From contig PDIM01000049.1 of assembly GCA_002811675.1 (NCBI GenBank), positions 1 through 28,044 on the forward strand: a stretch of 28,044 nucleotides of DNA, given 5' to 3'. The notes beneath the pieces were generated by a model. It searched no databases and had not been told where the DNA came from. It saw only the letters and a list, made by a program, of their open reading frames with translations. Shown here in pieces: positions 7,751-18,176 of this stretch. Each line of letters begins with the position of its first letter. The first letter of the stretch is position 1. Source of the DNA: Ichthyosporea sp. XGB-2017a (taxonomy: Eukaryota > Opisthokonta > Ichthyosporea). The position numbers and the translations under genes were made by a program.

Positions 7751-10700
7751 ATGCTTAAGGGTATATTCAAGAAAGGGGAAGGTAGGCGGGGCAGTAAAGA
7801 GCCAACAGAGAGTCATGGACTCTCGGGTCAAAAATTCTTGGACTTCCAGGAGTATTGCAAGTTTATGAAAGCTAGTCCAAAGCGGTGCAGTGCTTTTCTT
7901 AGGCAGCTATTTCGCTCTCTTCAAGAAGCAGATTCATGTACAGCAACCGACCGGAAAGAACTGAAGGGTAAAGTTAGAACTGATAGATTATTGGAAGTGC
8001 TGGCAGATTTATCTGCTCCCCATAACTCAGAAACCCATAATGATCGAGCTAAAATACTCTTTCAAATCTATACAGATAATTTTCACATTGAAGAAATCAC
8101 GAAACCACTCATAACAAGAGAGCAACTACATTTCGTTCTCGAAGATAGCTTAAAAGAAAATAATTTGAATGCTCAAGACGACATGGTTGATCAAATGGTT
8201 TCAAAAATGATTGGCGATGATAGTAAAGAGGGAATGACATTGGCAGAGTTCACAGAACTTTTAGGGAGTCACGGTAGACACATAAAAACTGCACAGCTGG
8301 CGGCGGTAAGTGACCAAACGCTGGAAAGGGCAAACGAAGCAAAATCTGCGAACCAGAGCAGACGAGAGAGCGCTATTTCTGAAGCTGACGGTGCTATAAT
8401 AGACAGCGAAGAAAACACCATTTCCTGCTCAACTCCAACCATTGGGCAACTGAAAAGAACACTTACTCACTTGGAGTTTTCAATTGTCAACAGTATATCA
8501 GACTTAAGGGAAAACTCCCCTATCACCAAGCCAAAGGGGGTCCTCTCTAATGATGTCATCTCGGAAGATGAAGAGGGCCATGCGTCAGATACTAAAGTTG
8601 TAGTACGAAAAGACTCCAAAGGACGTGTAGTCATTCCTAGAGAAGCAACATCGAATTCGCAAAGGCTTAAGCGAAGCATGTCATTTGATGATATGATAGT
8701 AAATGCCCGCAGAGAGAGTTTAAATAAGGAGAGCGTCCAAAGCTCACACTTATGGCTTCGTGGTGCTGAAAATGATGAGAGTAGTGCGACCGATAAATTG
8801 AAAAGCGGAAGTTCTAAACAAATTCTCAGGGGAGAATTGGATGACCTTCAGCTATGTGCATCGGATGGAGGTGTAATGGCAAAACGCTGGTACGCTCTCC
8901 ATCGAGGCGACTCGCTTGGGTCTTTGTGGCGCGTTCACATCGATGGAATGGATGAAGGAAATGTGGACAAACAGATTGGCTTTTGGACATCGCTCAAATG
9001 GGTACTAGAGGACCATTGGTTAAGTATCATATTTATTTCTGTAACCATTGCTCTGGCTGGCGTTTTGGGAAAGGTATATTCTATGGAGTATCCAGAGCTA
9101 ACTGACTGGAGCAATGGCACAGTTGCCAGTGCGAAAGCCTCGTCGATGATGATTAATTACTTTTCTTTCTTTGTTCTTATGATGGCATCTAAACATTTTG
9201 TTACTCTTGTTCGCAATTCCTTTCTATCTCTATATATTAACTGCGATCACGCCATATACTACCATCGGGTATTGGCATATTTGCTCGGATTAGCGGTTCT
9301 CGTGCATGTTGGAAGCCACTACCATAACTTTTACAAACTTTCAGACACCCCTTGGCAAGCTGTAAATACCCTTATTGTGCAAGATCGCGGAAGTGATGCG
9401 GACCTATTTCTTTCGGAACAGCACTCCTATGCCTGGTTTTTATTCGCTTCGTATCCAGGTGCCACTGGCCATGCCTTACTTTTCATTATGATTATCATGT
9501 ATATCCCAGCAGTTTGGAGACAGAAGCACTTTAATATGTTTTATTATACACATTTTTTATTCATTGCATACATTGCTATTTTGATGGCGCATGGCCAGGA
9601 CAATTGGCTTCAGAAACCACTTGCACCGTACTTTATGATTCTTCCCATTCTTGTTCAGATTATAGAATATGTTTATAAGTTTTTGGATGTGACAAGGTCC
9701 ACAAAAGTTCACTCTTTTCAATTATTTCCAGGCGATATTCTCAAGCTTGTCATTCGGCGCCCAATGAGCTCGCAAGCGAACGCAAGCCCATTTCGATATA
9801 AGCCAGGCCAGTATATATTTATCAACGTTCCATCTATTTCAAAGTTTGAATGGCATCCTTTTACACTCACCTCCTCACCAGCCGAAGATACCCTTTCCAT
9901 GCATATAAAAGCTACTGGGGATTGGACAAAGAAGCTTGTGACTACTTTTCGTGATCTCGAAGAACATATGAACACTTTGGAAGACCCTGAAAGTACACTG
10001 CATCCTGTAGTAAACATACATGGCCCTTATGGGGCCCCCGCACAAGAGGTGACCCAATACTCGAAAGTAGTTTTAATAGGTGCAGGTATAGGATTGACCC
10101 CAATGGCTGGTATACTGAAGTCATTCACTCTTCCTGGTGGAGGGCGCAGAAGGTCCTCTGCAAGAACGAAAACTCGTTCCCGATCCGCCTCTCGCTCGGC
10201 TTCCAGAAAAAGTTCTACCACCTCAGGAGCAACACTGAACAAACCCGCATCTTTAAAGGGCTCTACTATGAGTGCAGGCTCCAATGCATCGTCAGATTCT
10301 GAGCGAACAGTCATTAATAGTCCTGGGAAAGGCTTGGGTTGTGAGAGAATCCCTGAAGATGAAAAATATGAGACAATTGCCGATAAAGTCTACTGTATTT
10401 GTGTCACAAGACACCAAAACGAATTTGACTGGCTTCATCAAGTCATGGAAGAACTTCGAGGGGAGCTTTGTAAGCGAATTGAAGTGAAACACTTTATTAC
10501 GGGAACATATTCCGACACAGACTACCAATCTCTCCTTTTGCGTATCGCCATGGACGAGTTCAAGCGAATACCTCATCCGCATAGGTCTGGGCACGAACAT
10601 GACCCCGAATTAGGTGAGGTTGACCAAAATCAACTTCCTCCAGACTCCAAAGAGATATGCCCTTTATCTGGTCTTCCCATCACCACACACTTTGGCCGAC

Positions 10701-10924
10701 CGGCGTTTGAGAAGCTTTTCAAGGGCCTCGTCGCAGATATTAATATGCAAAGAGCTTATCCTGTCGATTCTAGAAGCAGAAGAGACGTGCGAGAGAAAGA
10801 TGTTGTGGGGGTTTTTTACTGTGGGAATAATATAATGGGGAGGGCACTTCAGAAGCTTATTAAAGATCTTAATAAGGCACAGAATATAGTTCACTTTGAG
10901 TTCAGGCAAGAAGTTTTCACGTAA
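7751..10924 (+). CDS. NADPH oxidase (NOX5/RBOH-like ferric reductase family)
   Basis: A 1057-residue intronless gene. ATG 7751 (context TTCACCATG) is used because the longer frame begins with TTG. Residues about 85-175 resemble the N-terminal EF-hand module of NOX5/RBOH, but the calcium loop (DDSKEGMTLAEF) is degenerate. A long Ser-rich linker follows (about 185-390). Six or so membrane helices span about 420-650. The four heme ligands can be assigned as H505 and H519 (spacing 14) and H601 and H614 (spacing 13). HPFTLTSSP at 702-710 binds FAD. GAGIGLTPM at about 777-785 begins the NADPH lobe, and VGVFYCGNN with C-terminal FEFRQEVF closes it. The enzyme would move electrons from NADPH across a membrane to oxygen, making superoxide. 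A Ser/Arg-rich insert (about 797-860) interrupts the NADPH lobe. A ferric-chelate reductase is the alternative, but the NOX-type C-terminus argues against it. Confidence 0.9.
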   Translation: MLKGIFKKGEGRRGSKEPTESHGLSGQKFLDFQEYCKFMKASPKRCSAFLRQLFRSLQEADSCTATDRKELKGKVRTDRLLEVLADLSAPHNSETHNDRAKILFQIYTDNFHIEEITKPLITREQLHFVLEDSLKENNLNAQDDMVDQMVSKMIGDDSKEGMTLAEFTELLGSHGRHIKTAQLAAVSDQTLERANEAKSANQSRRESAISEADGAIIDSEENTISCSTPTIGQLKRTLTHLEFSIVNSISDLRENSPITKPKGVLSNDVISEDEEGHASDTKVVVRKDSKGRVVIPREATSNSQRLKRSMSFDDMIVNARRESLNKESVQSSHLWLRGAENDESSATDKLKSGSSKQILRGELDDLQLCASDGGVMAKRWYALHRGDSLGSLWRVHIDGMDEGNVDKQIGFWTSLKWVLEDHWLSIIFISVTIALAGVLGKVYSMEYPELTDWSNGTVASAKASSMMINYFSFFVLMMASKHFVTLVRNSFLSLYINCDHAIYYHRVLAYLLGLAVLVHVGSHYHNFYKLSDTPWQAVNTLIVQDRGSDADLFLSEQHSYAWFLFASYPGATGHALLFIMIIMYIPAVWRQKHFNMFYYTHFLFIAYIAILMAHGQDNWLQKPLAPYFMILPILVQIIEYVYKFLDVTRSTKVHSFQLFPGDILKLVIRRPMSSQANASPFRYKPGQYIFINVPSISKFEWHPFTLTSSPAEDTLSMHIKATGDWTKKLVTTFRDLEEHMNTLEDPESTLHPVVNIHGPYGAPAQEVTQYSKVVLIGAGIGLTPMAGILKSFTLPGGGRRRSSARTKTRSRSASRSASRKSSTTSGATLNKPASLKGSTMSAGSNASSDSERTVINSPGKGLGCERIPEDEKYETIADKVYCICVTRHQNEFDWLHQVMEELRGELCKRIEVKHFITGTYSDTDYQSLLLRIAMDEFKRIPHPHRSGHEHDPELGEVDQNQLPPDSKEICPLSGLPITTHFGRPAFEKLFKGLVADINMQRAYPVDSRSRRDVREKDVVGVFYCGNNIMGRALQKLIKDLNKAQNIVHFEFRQEVFT

Positions 10925-11212
10925 AGAGAAATGAAATTATTTGCAGCAAAAATAAAAATAATTGCCACCGAAATTCTAAAATTCCCCTAAATTAATTTTA
11001 AAGAGAATTGGACAAGGGCGAAAATTAAAATTAAAATAACAGCTGCAGGCCTGCGTTGTTTTTGTGTTTTGTTGTATGCTTTTTGGTTTATTGGACTTTT
11101 GATTGGACTTTTAACTGGACTTTTAACGATTAGACTATTCACGATTAATGCGTGTGGATTGACTGTTGGTATTGTTGGAAATTGTAAGTCTAGAAGTAGC
11201 GGGAGTTGTAGA
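10925..11212. other. Spacer with NOX 3' end and KAS 5' leader
   Basis: AATAAAAATAA at about 10949 is a probable polyadenylation signal for the NADPH oxidase. From about 11090 the sequence holds three imperfect copies of a TTGGACTTTT-containing 12-13-mer. The frame of the downstream synthase stays open back to TAA at 11027 without any in-frame ATG. Two very short upstream ATG frames (11076 and 11146) precede the real start. Confidence 0.5.
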
Positions 11213-12598
11213 ATGGCAGAGCCTATAACGAAGATTTCACAGCAAGCGCATCGGGTGGTTGTTACAGGGCTTGGGTTGGTCACTCCACTCGGGGCGTCGG
11301 TTTCGTCCACGTGGGAAAAACTGATTAAGGGTGAGTGCGGAATTAGAAAGCTTTCGGATGAGTCTGTGAAAGCAAATGGCCAGTCGTTTGCTAATCTGCC
11401 CTGCAGGGTCGCAGGACTTGTACCAAAGGGGGACGGGGACGGGGAGTTTTCTTTGGACCATGCGTTTAGGCGCGATCCGTCAAATATCGATCCAAGAAAC
11501 ACACCAGACTTTATCATGTACGCCTTGGCCGCCGCAGAAGAAGCACTATGTGACGCAAAATGGTTTGATATCTCGGAGGAGCAACGATTGAGGACGGGCG
11601 TATGTGTAGGAAGTGGTATGGTTGGTCTGGAGGACATTGAAAAGCAGTCCCGTGATATGGAAAGAGGTGGCTTGAGAAAAGTATCTCCATTCTTTGTGCC
11701 AAAGATTCTGGTAAATATGGCGGCAGGAAGAATTAGCATTCGGCACGGATTACATGGGCCTAATCACTCAGTTTCCACGGCATGTGCCACTGGAGCACAT
11801 GCCATTGGTGATGCCTTTCGGTTTATAAAGGACGGGTATGCAGATGTCATGGTGGCAGGGGGTACGGAGGCAGCTGTCCAACCACTGTCCATTGCTGGGT
11901 TTGCGCGCGCCAAAGCGCTCGCCACAAAGTTTAACGAGGAGCCTGAAAAATCTTCGAGACCATTTGATGAAGGTCGGGATGGGTTTGTAATGGGAGAAGG
12001 GGCTGGGGTGATGGTTCTGGAGTCTTTGGAACATGCCACCCGCCGCAATGCGCGCATTTATTGTGAGATTACTGGCTATGGTCTCAGTGGAGACGCACAT
12101 CACATCACGGCTCCGCGTGAAGACGGAATCGGTGCACGACTTGCAATGGAGCGGGCTGTTGTTCTGGGTACAACGGAGAGGGGAAGTATACAGGAATGTC
12201 CCAACATTGACTACATTAATGCGCACGCCACTTCTACCCCCCTTGGTGATAACATTGAGAATAGAGCAATCCTGGATTTTCTTTCAAAGATTGGAGGAGG
12301 GAAAGGTCCAAAAACCGAGTCGTTGAGGGAAAATGTGGTTGTTTCTTCTACTAAAGGGGCTACGGGCCACTTGCTTGGGGCTGCAGGTGCCATCGAAGCT
12401 ATTTTCACTGTCCTTTCTGTCAATCAAAACATTGCGCCGCCAACGTTGAACATTGAAAACCTTAATACGGAAGAGTTCCCGCTCAATTATGCTGCCACTG
12501 GCTCAGTCCATAAGGAAATCCACACTGCGCTCTCCAACTCGTTTGGCTTTGGCGGCACTAATTCCTGTTTAGTTTTTGAGAAGCTTGAATGGAATTAA
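11213..12598 (+). CDS. 3-oxoacyl-[acyl-carrier-protein] synthase, KAS II / OXSM type
   Basis: A 461-residue intronless condensing enzyme that extends acyl-ACP with malonyl-ACP in type II (mitochondrial or plastid) fatty-acid synthesis. ATG 11213 has A at -3 and G at +4 and begins MAEPITK shortly before the family start VVVTGLGLVTPLG. The catalytic triad is complete: Cys191 in STACATG, His338 in NAHATSTPLGD and His386 in STKGATGHLLG, with Lys381 in the same motif. The glycine-rich end NSFGFGGTN is present. Length is 40-50 residues over bacterial FabF, and the extra residues are spread in loops, for example a Gly/Asp-rich loop (KGDGDGE). No clear transit peptide follows the chosen ATG, yet the upstream open frame encodes a hydrophobic, then Ser/Arg-rich stretch that could act as one if translation began at a non-AUG codon. 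Confidence 0.92.
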   Translation: MAEPITKISQQAHRVVVTGLGLVTPLGASVSSTWEKLIKGECGIRKLSDESVKANGQSFANLPCRVAGLVPKGDGDGEFSLDHAFRRDPSNIDPRNTPDFIMYALAAAEEALCDAKWFDISEEQRLRTGVCVGSGMVGLEDIEKQSRDMERGGLRKVSPFFVPKILVNMAAGRISIRHGLHGPNHSVSTACATGAHAIGDAFRFIKDGYADVMVAGGTEAAVQPLSIAGFARAKALATKFNEEPEKSSRPFDEGRDGFVMGEGAGVMVLESLEHATRRNARIYCEITGYGLSGDAHHITAPREDGIGARLAMERAVVLGTTERGSIQECPNIDYINAHATSTPLGDNIENRAILDFLSKIGGGKGPKTESLRENVVVSSTKGATGHLLGAAGAIEAIFTVLSVNQNIAPPTLNIENLNTEEFPLNYAATGSVHKEIHTALSNSFGFGGTNSCLVFEKLEWN

Positions 12599-13049
12599 TA
12601 GAATTTGGTAAAGTAACTACGATCAAGAAGTGTTGTCTCTGGATGGAAATATACTGTCTTTGAAGGTCTTGTCTAGCATAGCTGTACATAGGTCATAGTG
12701 CATGCAAGCCAGCTGGGCCTGTCAAGCATCAGCTGCAGTCGATAAATAAAACAATTTACACCTCGGTACCTAATTGCCCATCCATGATCACACCCTCACA
12801 CCCTCACAGGCCACAGGAACTCGGACTGGAGTTGCCATAATTATTTTATTTTTATTTTAGTTACTATAGCTCGAGGCTCGACGGTCCACCACCACACACC
12901 TCTGTATCTGTCTGTACTGTGTTGGTTGTTGTTGTTTAGACAAAGGGCGGACTGATTTTAAGTTGTAGAGGTGAAGAGGTGATTATTAGAGTTACTGTGT
13001 GACTTAATTATATATCTGAATTAGTCTTTTTGATTTTGAAGAGTACAAT
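12599..13049. other. Spacer between KAS and universal stress protein genes
   Basis: A probable polyadenylation signal AATAAA for the synthase lies at 12745-12750. A direct CACACCCT repeat lies near 12790. The last 150 bases are the likely promoter and leader of the stress-protein gene, with a GTTGTTGTT run and an AT-rich patch. No coding frame is supported. Confidence 0.5.
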
Positions 13050-13511
13050 ATGAAGAGAGCTGTTGTTGTGGCTGTTGACGAGACGGAAGCAAGTGCCCAT
13101 ACATTGGAGTATTTTGCTAAACACTACTATGTCGAGGGAGACGAAGTGCATCTTGTACACTGCTCCACCCTCCCTGATCTCCCAGTATTCAATGCCATGT
13201 ACGGTGTGTCATTGGCTGCGGATACGTGGTCAGAGGTTGTAAACAAGGCTAACCACAAAAACGATGCCCTTATGGAGAAGTGTGTAGAACTGTTGGAAAA
13301 ACTTGGTGTTAAGCACATTAAAACCTTTTTGATAACTGGAGATGCAAGGGAAGAGCTTGTAAAGTTTTGCAATGATGTAAATGCCTCGTGTATGGTGATA
13401 GGGAGCCGAGGATTGGGCGCCATCAAAAGAACCTTTTTGGGGTCCGTCTCCTCCCACTGTGTGCACCACTGCAAATGCCCTGTCCTTGTTGTCAAGCCTG
13501 AGGGCAAATGA
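13050..13511 (+). CDS. Universal stress protein (UspA domain)
   Basis: A 153-residue single-domain protein with ATG at 13050. The N-terminal strand VVVAVDET, with Asp10, is the typical nucleotide-contacting start of the Usp fold. The C-terminal ATP-binding signature G-x2-G-x9-G-S is complete (G118, G121, G131, S132 within GSRGLGAIKRTFLGS), so this is an ATP-binding rather than a UspA-type non-binding member. It ends CPVLVVKP as family members do. Usp proteins are usually cytosolic dimers implicated in stress tolerance; the precise role is unknown. No signal peptide or second domain is present. Seven cysteines are spread over the protein, three of them clustered near the end (CVHHCKC). Confidence 0.92.
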   Translation: MKRAVVVAVDETEASAHTLEYFAKHYYVEGDEVHLVHCSTLPDLPVFNAMYGVSLAADTWSEVVNKANHKNDALMEKCVELLEKLGVKHIKTFLITGDAREELVKFCNDVNASCMVIGSRGLGAIKRTFLGSVSSHCVHHCKCPVLVVKPEGK

Positions 13512-14000
13512 TTTTACTGTCAAGTATTCAATATGGTGCTGATATTGAATTAATCCGCTATCTTTGCCTTGTGAAGCCCCTATCCAGAGGGGGCCATTCC
13601 CCTACCATTGCTTCATGTGAAGAATCACGCCCCTTCCCTCATAATAAAGTCACTAGCTTGCTTTACAATTAAATAGTCGCTCTCGTCCTCCAGGTTGACC
13701 CTCCTTCCATGTCTATGCACATGGCCATAAGACCCTCGTCTAAGGCACACAGTCCAGGCGACACATAGACTACAGAGCTCAGAGTCAAGAGGAGGCCGAC
13801 AATAATAAAATAACTGACCCTTTCCTCTCCCCCTCCTGTTGCAGTGTTTGACCTTCTGTTTTCTTGTTCTTTTTGTTTTATCTGATTTTTAATTTTTTGG
13901 TAGTTTTTGTTTGGGGTTTGGCTGTGTTGCTCTATTTGCGCTCAGCTTGAGGGAATCTTCGTGTCTCTGTGTTCTGTGTAAATGGTGGCTGTGTTGAAAT
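13512..14000. other. Spacer between stress protein and COG4 genes
   Basis: AATAAA at 13643-13648 is a likely polyadenylation signal for the stress-protein gene. The final 170 bases are T-rich (TTTTGTTTTATCTGATTTTT and neighbours), suiting a promoter/leader for COG4. No coding frame or RNA gene is recognised. Confidence 0.5.
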
Positions 14001-16432
14001 ATGCCTTCTTCTGAACGAGACTCTGTTACCTCGGAGGGGATGCCTTCCCTGGAGAGGATTCACACCACCACAAACTTGGAGGATATTCAAAATCTCCTCG
14101 CTGTCCTGGACGAAGAGGAGAGAAAAACAGAAGGGGCCTTGAGCTGCTTGCTGGGAAAGAGAGAGGATATGGAAGGTAAAGTCCAGTCGCTCAAAGGGTT
14201 ACAGTCAAAGCTCGATAGTCCTTTGAAACAATCGACTCAGCTTACAGGGACCATTGCCTTTACATGCGATTTGGCAGAAAACGTAAGTCGCAAAGTGCGA
14301 GAACTGGACTTGGCACAGGGAAACGTTCTTCTAGCAATGAAAAAAGCAGATGACATTATTGATCTATTGGAATGCGCTAAGGGGGTTGAGAAGGCACTGG
14401 ACTCGGAACATATTGAAAGTGCCGCGTACTATGTTGGGAGATATCTACAGTTTGACGAATCTGTACTAAAGGATGCGACGGTGTATGCTGATGCTGGTAC
14501 CAATCCTATTGAAATACTGAAGGCCAGTGAAAAAAAACTAAAGGAATACACCTACAGAGAGTTTGATTCCTCAGTAAGAACAACAAACGTGGAGCAGATT
14601 GAGAAGTTATTCAAAATATTTCCTCAAGTGGGGTTGGTAAAGGAAGGTCTAAAAAACTACGCGCGATTTCAGGCAACAAATATAGCGAAAGAGTCGGAAA
14701 AGCGTAGCAGTGACATGGAAGGCAAGAAAACGTTGAAAACAGCTATCCATGTGAACCAGATTGTTTCGATTTTTGAGAATGTGGTGAAGTTAGTGGAAGA
14801 AAGGCGGGCAGATATTGAGGAGTGGTATGGGAAGGGAGTTTTGTGTTTGTTCGTGAAAGAGCTGCAAGGGGGGCTGGATCTCAAACTTGGCAGTATCCTG
14901 AAAAGGTTCATTCAAGAACGCCATCTGCAGAGAAAATTGCGGGATATCCGCAAGGTAAACAGAACTGCACATTCATCTTCTACACATAAGTCGAAAAATT
15001 CTTCTTCAGATGAATTTGCCATTGACACTATAGAGATCGATCTTTTGTTAACAGAGACAACTTTCCTCAGCTCCAAATGCTTGCTCTTCTCAAATTTTGT
15101 ATCGTCATGTGTTAACTGGGATTATGCTTATTTTGAGAAGGAAGACGCCGAAAATGACGAATCGCACGTTTTCAAACGAAATAAGGAAATTCTACTTGAG
15201 ACCCCAAAAGAAGAACATCTAAAGCCTTCTGAACTGGAAGGGAAGATGGAGGAAATTATGCATGATTATATTGTTCTTGAAGAGTTTTACCTGCGCGAAA
15301 GTGTCCTGAAAGCAATTCGAATGGACGATGTCGAGTTTGGACAGATCACATCCACTTGCGTTGATGATGTTTTTTTCCTAGTCCAGAAAAGTATTCGACG
15401 GGCTATATCTACTGGAAGCTGTGATAGTGTGTGTGCAATGTTAAATCATGGGAATGGCATTCTGGTGACTGAGTACAAGCAATATTTTCAGGATAGAGGT
15501 CAGAATGCATTCCAAGGAAATTCAATTGATATCAAAGATATTCTAAGCACCCAGTTTCCGGTGGCATCTGAGGAAACCTCTAATAACGCATTTTATGATC
15601 TCGTTCTTGTAAATAATACCGAAGTAAGTAGTGAGTACATCTTAAAGCTCATGTCGGATTTTGAGGTCGAATTGAGACTTGCCGATTTTAGCGATAAGGA
15701 ACGTACCAAAATTGAATTTTGCTTAAACGACTTGACGGGAACGTCAAATACGTTCAAGTATATGCTTCAAACCCTGCTTGAAAAGCTGTGTTCAAATTCT
15801 ATTGACTCTAAAATTAAAAGTGAGTTAGACAAACTTGCACAAATAAGCTATAATATCGACGAGGAACAGTATTCCTCTTACGAGGTTAACGATCCTTTTG
15901 TGCAGGCGCTTCTTGCGAAAGTCGACTACTTGCTGGAGGAGCTAAAACCATCTATGACAACGTCCACATTTGAAGCTCTCGTAATCATAATTGGCCAAAA
16001 TATGGCTCTTGCTATGGAAAGGATGATTATTAAAAAGGACTTCAATGGTTATGGGTGCATTCAGTTGGACAATGATATAAGGTACATTGTCACATATTTG
16101 ACAACAAACTCAACGTTTGCTGTGAGGGAGAAGTTTTCCCGGGTATCACAAATATGCACTATACTAAACTTGGACAAGGTAAGTTTGTGTTTTCAATTAG
16201 CTGCTTGAGCTACAACCTTATTTTGAATGGCAAAGCAATTTATTTTTATTTTTCAAATGCTAACATTGTGTTCTTTTCTGTGTGTGTTTTAAACTAGCCG
16301 TCTGATATCATGGACTACTGGGGAGCAAATGCTGGCTCTTTCTCCTGGAAGTTAACTGCGGGCGAAGTTAAACAAGTAATGGGTCTCCGTGTGGAATTCA
16401 AAAGGGAGGACATTCAAAGGCTAAAGCTGTAA
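14001..16432 (+). CDS. COG4: Conserved oligomeric Golgi complex subunit 4, two exons
   Basis: Exon 1 is 14001-16178 and exon 2 is 16298-16432, giving 770 residues, close to the length of animal COG4. The 119-nt intron runs GTAAGT to TAG and is in phase 0 after ...LNLDK. Exon 2 supplies the strongly conserved end: DYWGANAGSFSWKLTAGEV, then VMGLRVEFKREDIQRLKL and stop. The N-terminal third has the coiled-coil and the family's LDLAQ...DIIDLLECAKGVEKAL segment followed by the AAYYVGRYLQFD repeat-like region. COG4 is in lobe A of the COG tether, which captures recycling vesicles at the Golgi and binds SNARE/Sly1. Reading through the intron would give a premature end after 735 residues. No transmembrane segment is seen, in line with a peripheral membrane protein. 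Identification is firm. Confidence 0.95.
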
Positions 16433-16491
16433 GTGATGTGACTGGTGGGACTTGGGAGGAATACAAGAAAAGTAAATTATTCAAATACTGT

Positions 16492-16497
16492 AATAAA
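16492..16497 (+). terminator. Polyadenylation signal of COG4
   Basis: AATAAA lies 60 nt after the COG4 stop codon and 62 nt before the end of the convergent ankyrin gene, so the transcripts probably overlap or nearly meet. Confidence 0.5.
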
Positions 16498-16558
16498 GAC
16501 ACTAAAGGAAGGAATTTTGGCAACTCTCATGCAAGAAGTAAAACGAAAAGAAGATATC

Positions 16559-17314
16559 TTATAAAGCCGCAACTGTGTTGCGAATGAGTTGGTCACTGCT
16601 AGAATTGACAAACTTTGCGGCCACAGGTTCCACTTCAAGTCTTTCTTCTTGCTCTTCCTTTTCAGCTTCCATTACAAACGGTTCCGGAATCATTTCATTT
16701 AAATTTTCGTAGTTGGAATGTGATGATCGACGCGATCCCCTACGCGACCCCCCACTGGAGCCCCCGTCGCCATCAGAGCCCCTTCTCGTTTCCTTCTGTG
16801 CACCAAGAATCAACTGTTTTGTCAGGTAATGATCGCACGAATACTCTGGAGTGTGACCTACACTGTTTTTTACCCACGGATCAGCGTTATGCTCCAACAA
16901 AGATCTCACACACTCTTGTCTACAATTCTTAGCTGCGTAATGAAGGGCTGTGCGCCCAGTCTCATCCACCATGTTCACATCAGCTCCGTGCTCAAGTAAA
17001 AAAACCACAGAATCTTCGTGTCCATGAATGCATGCTAGCATCAAGGGCGTAGTACCTGTGATGGCATTTTTCATATTCACTTGGTAGCTCATACCTTGAA
17101 AGTACAAGTAGTCGATTATTTTTACGTGATCGTAAAGTGCTGCCAAGCACATTGCAGTGTACCCTTCTGCATCTGTAACATCGACCTCTTTGCCCATAAA
17201 AAATTGCACAAGACTGGACCGCCTTCTCGGTATAGCGTTGGGCAACATCTTCTTAACAACCTCAAGATTTCCCCTCTCACAGGCGCACAGGAATTCTTTC
17301 TTATCGAACGCCAT
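16559..17314 (-). CDS. Ankyrin-repeat protein with Ser/Arg-rich tail
   Basis: A 251-residue intronless protein. ATG 17314 (context GAAAATGG) is used because the longer frame begins with TTG. After an N-terminal helix pair (EFLCACERGNLEVVKKML) there are about four ankyrin repeats over residues 5-165. The clearest motifs are GYTAMCLAALYDHVKIIDYL, GTTPLMLACIHGHEDSVVFL and GRTALHYAAKNCRQECVRSL. Each is followed by the helix-ending turn, for example EHGADVNMVDE. The second half is low complexity: a Gly/Ser/Arg stretch (GGSSGGSRRGSRRSSHS) that looks phosphorylatable, then a Glu-rich segment. Ankyrin repeats bind protein partners. No enzymatic domain is present, so the role is open. Confidence 0.85.
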   Translation of the reverse strand: MAFDKKEFLCACERGNLEVVKKMLPNAIPRRRSSLVQFFMGKEVDVTDAEGYTAMCLAALYDHVKIIDYLYFQGMSYQVNMKNAITGTTPLMLACIHGHEDSVVFLLEHGADVNMVDETGRTALHYAAKNCRQECVRSLLEHNADPWVKNSVGHTPEYSCDHYLTKQLILGAQKETRRGSDGDGGSSGGSRRGSRRSSHSNYENLNEMIPEPFVMEAEKEEQEERLEVEPVAAKFVNSSSDQLIRNTVAAL

Positions 17315-18176
17315 TTTCAAGAAATAAACGCCACAAAAACGCTAGTATATACCTCAAAATTCAATCTATAAATTATAAATCAGTCAGTTAAAGGTTAGTC
17401 AGTCAGTCAATCTATCAGTTACATAGTCAACTCAACTCAAATCAGTGTACACAGTACATGAGCAAAGCACAACCACACTATACAGGCACACTATTACAGT
17501 AATACAGGGCCGTGTACTTGACCGCTGTAGTCTGTAGTATAGAGTAATACTATTATATTTGATGCGTTCGCTTGTTTTGGTTCACATCCGGGAATTACTA
17601 ATGTACGTACTATCTACTATGTAGCAGCTACAAAGCTTGCGGTTATATCTGCTAGCACAGGCTAGGGGATACTTTGCACATAGTTACTGTACATAACACT
17701 ATGTAGCTACATATCTATATTATAAGGCGGAAGTGAAGCTCAACCAGTTGCATTGACAGCTGTAAAACTCCTAGCAATTACATAGTTGCAGGGCTTTTTA
17801 TTTGTTGATTATTGGATAGAACCGCATCTCGTATTCCGCAAAGGCTAATGTATCTCAGACTACTTTAAAATCTACTCCTTGCCAATAACAGAAAGGACTT
17901 TCCTCCTATATTGGCCCAATATGGCAATTAGCATCTATGCAAATAGTTATGCAACCAACTATCCGCCGCTTTAGGAAAGAAGTTATTCTAAACGTTAGGC
18001 AACGGATCATCTGCATCATCACTAAAGGACTCCCTTTTCAAAACAAAGAGAAAATCGAACTGTGGAACAGATGCTACGCTAAAGGAGAATCGTCAACAGT
18101 AGTGTGTCTTTCTTTTGTTTATTGCAAACTGGCAAGTAACCAAAAGAGGAAAACATTGGGGAACATTCATTAGAAA

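Noticed and set aside
10027-10314. 95-codon minus-strand frame inside the NADPH oxidase
   Set aside because: It is the complement of the Ser/Arg-rich insert, which produces a long Glu/Arg-rich shadow frame.
11069-11212. TTG at 11069 as the synthase start
   Set aside because: TTG is not a normal eukaryotic start, and ATG 11213 has a strong context close to the family's N-terminus. The extension is kept only as a finding.
16179-16208. COG4 ending at TGA 16206 with 735 residues
   Set aside because: A GTAAGT donor precedes that tail, and exon 2 restores the highly conserved COG4 C-terminus.
17937-18173. 78-codon ATG frame in the ankyrin-UTP11 spacer
   Set aside because: Basic composition, no family, no neighbouring signal; too short to support alone.
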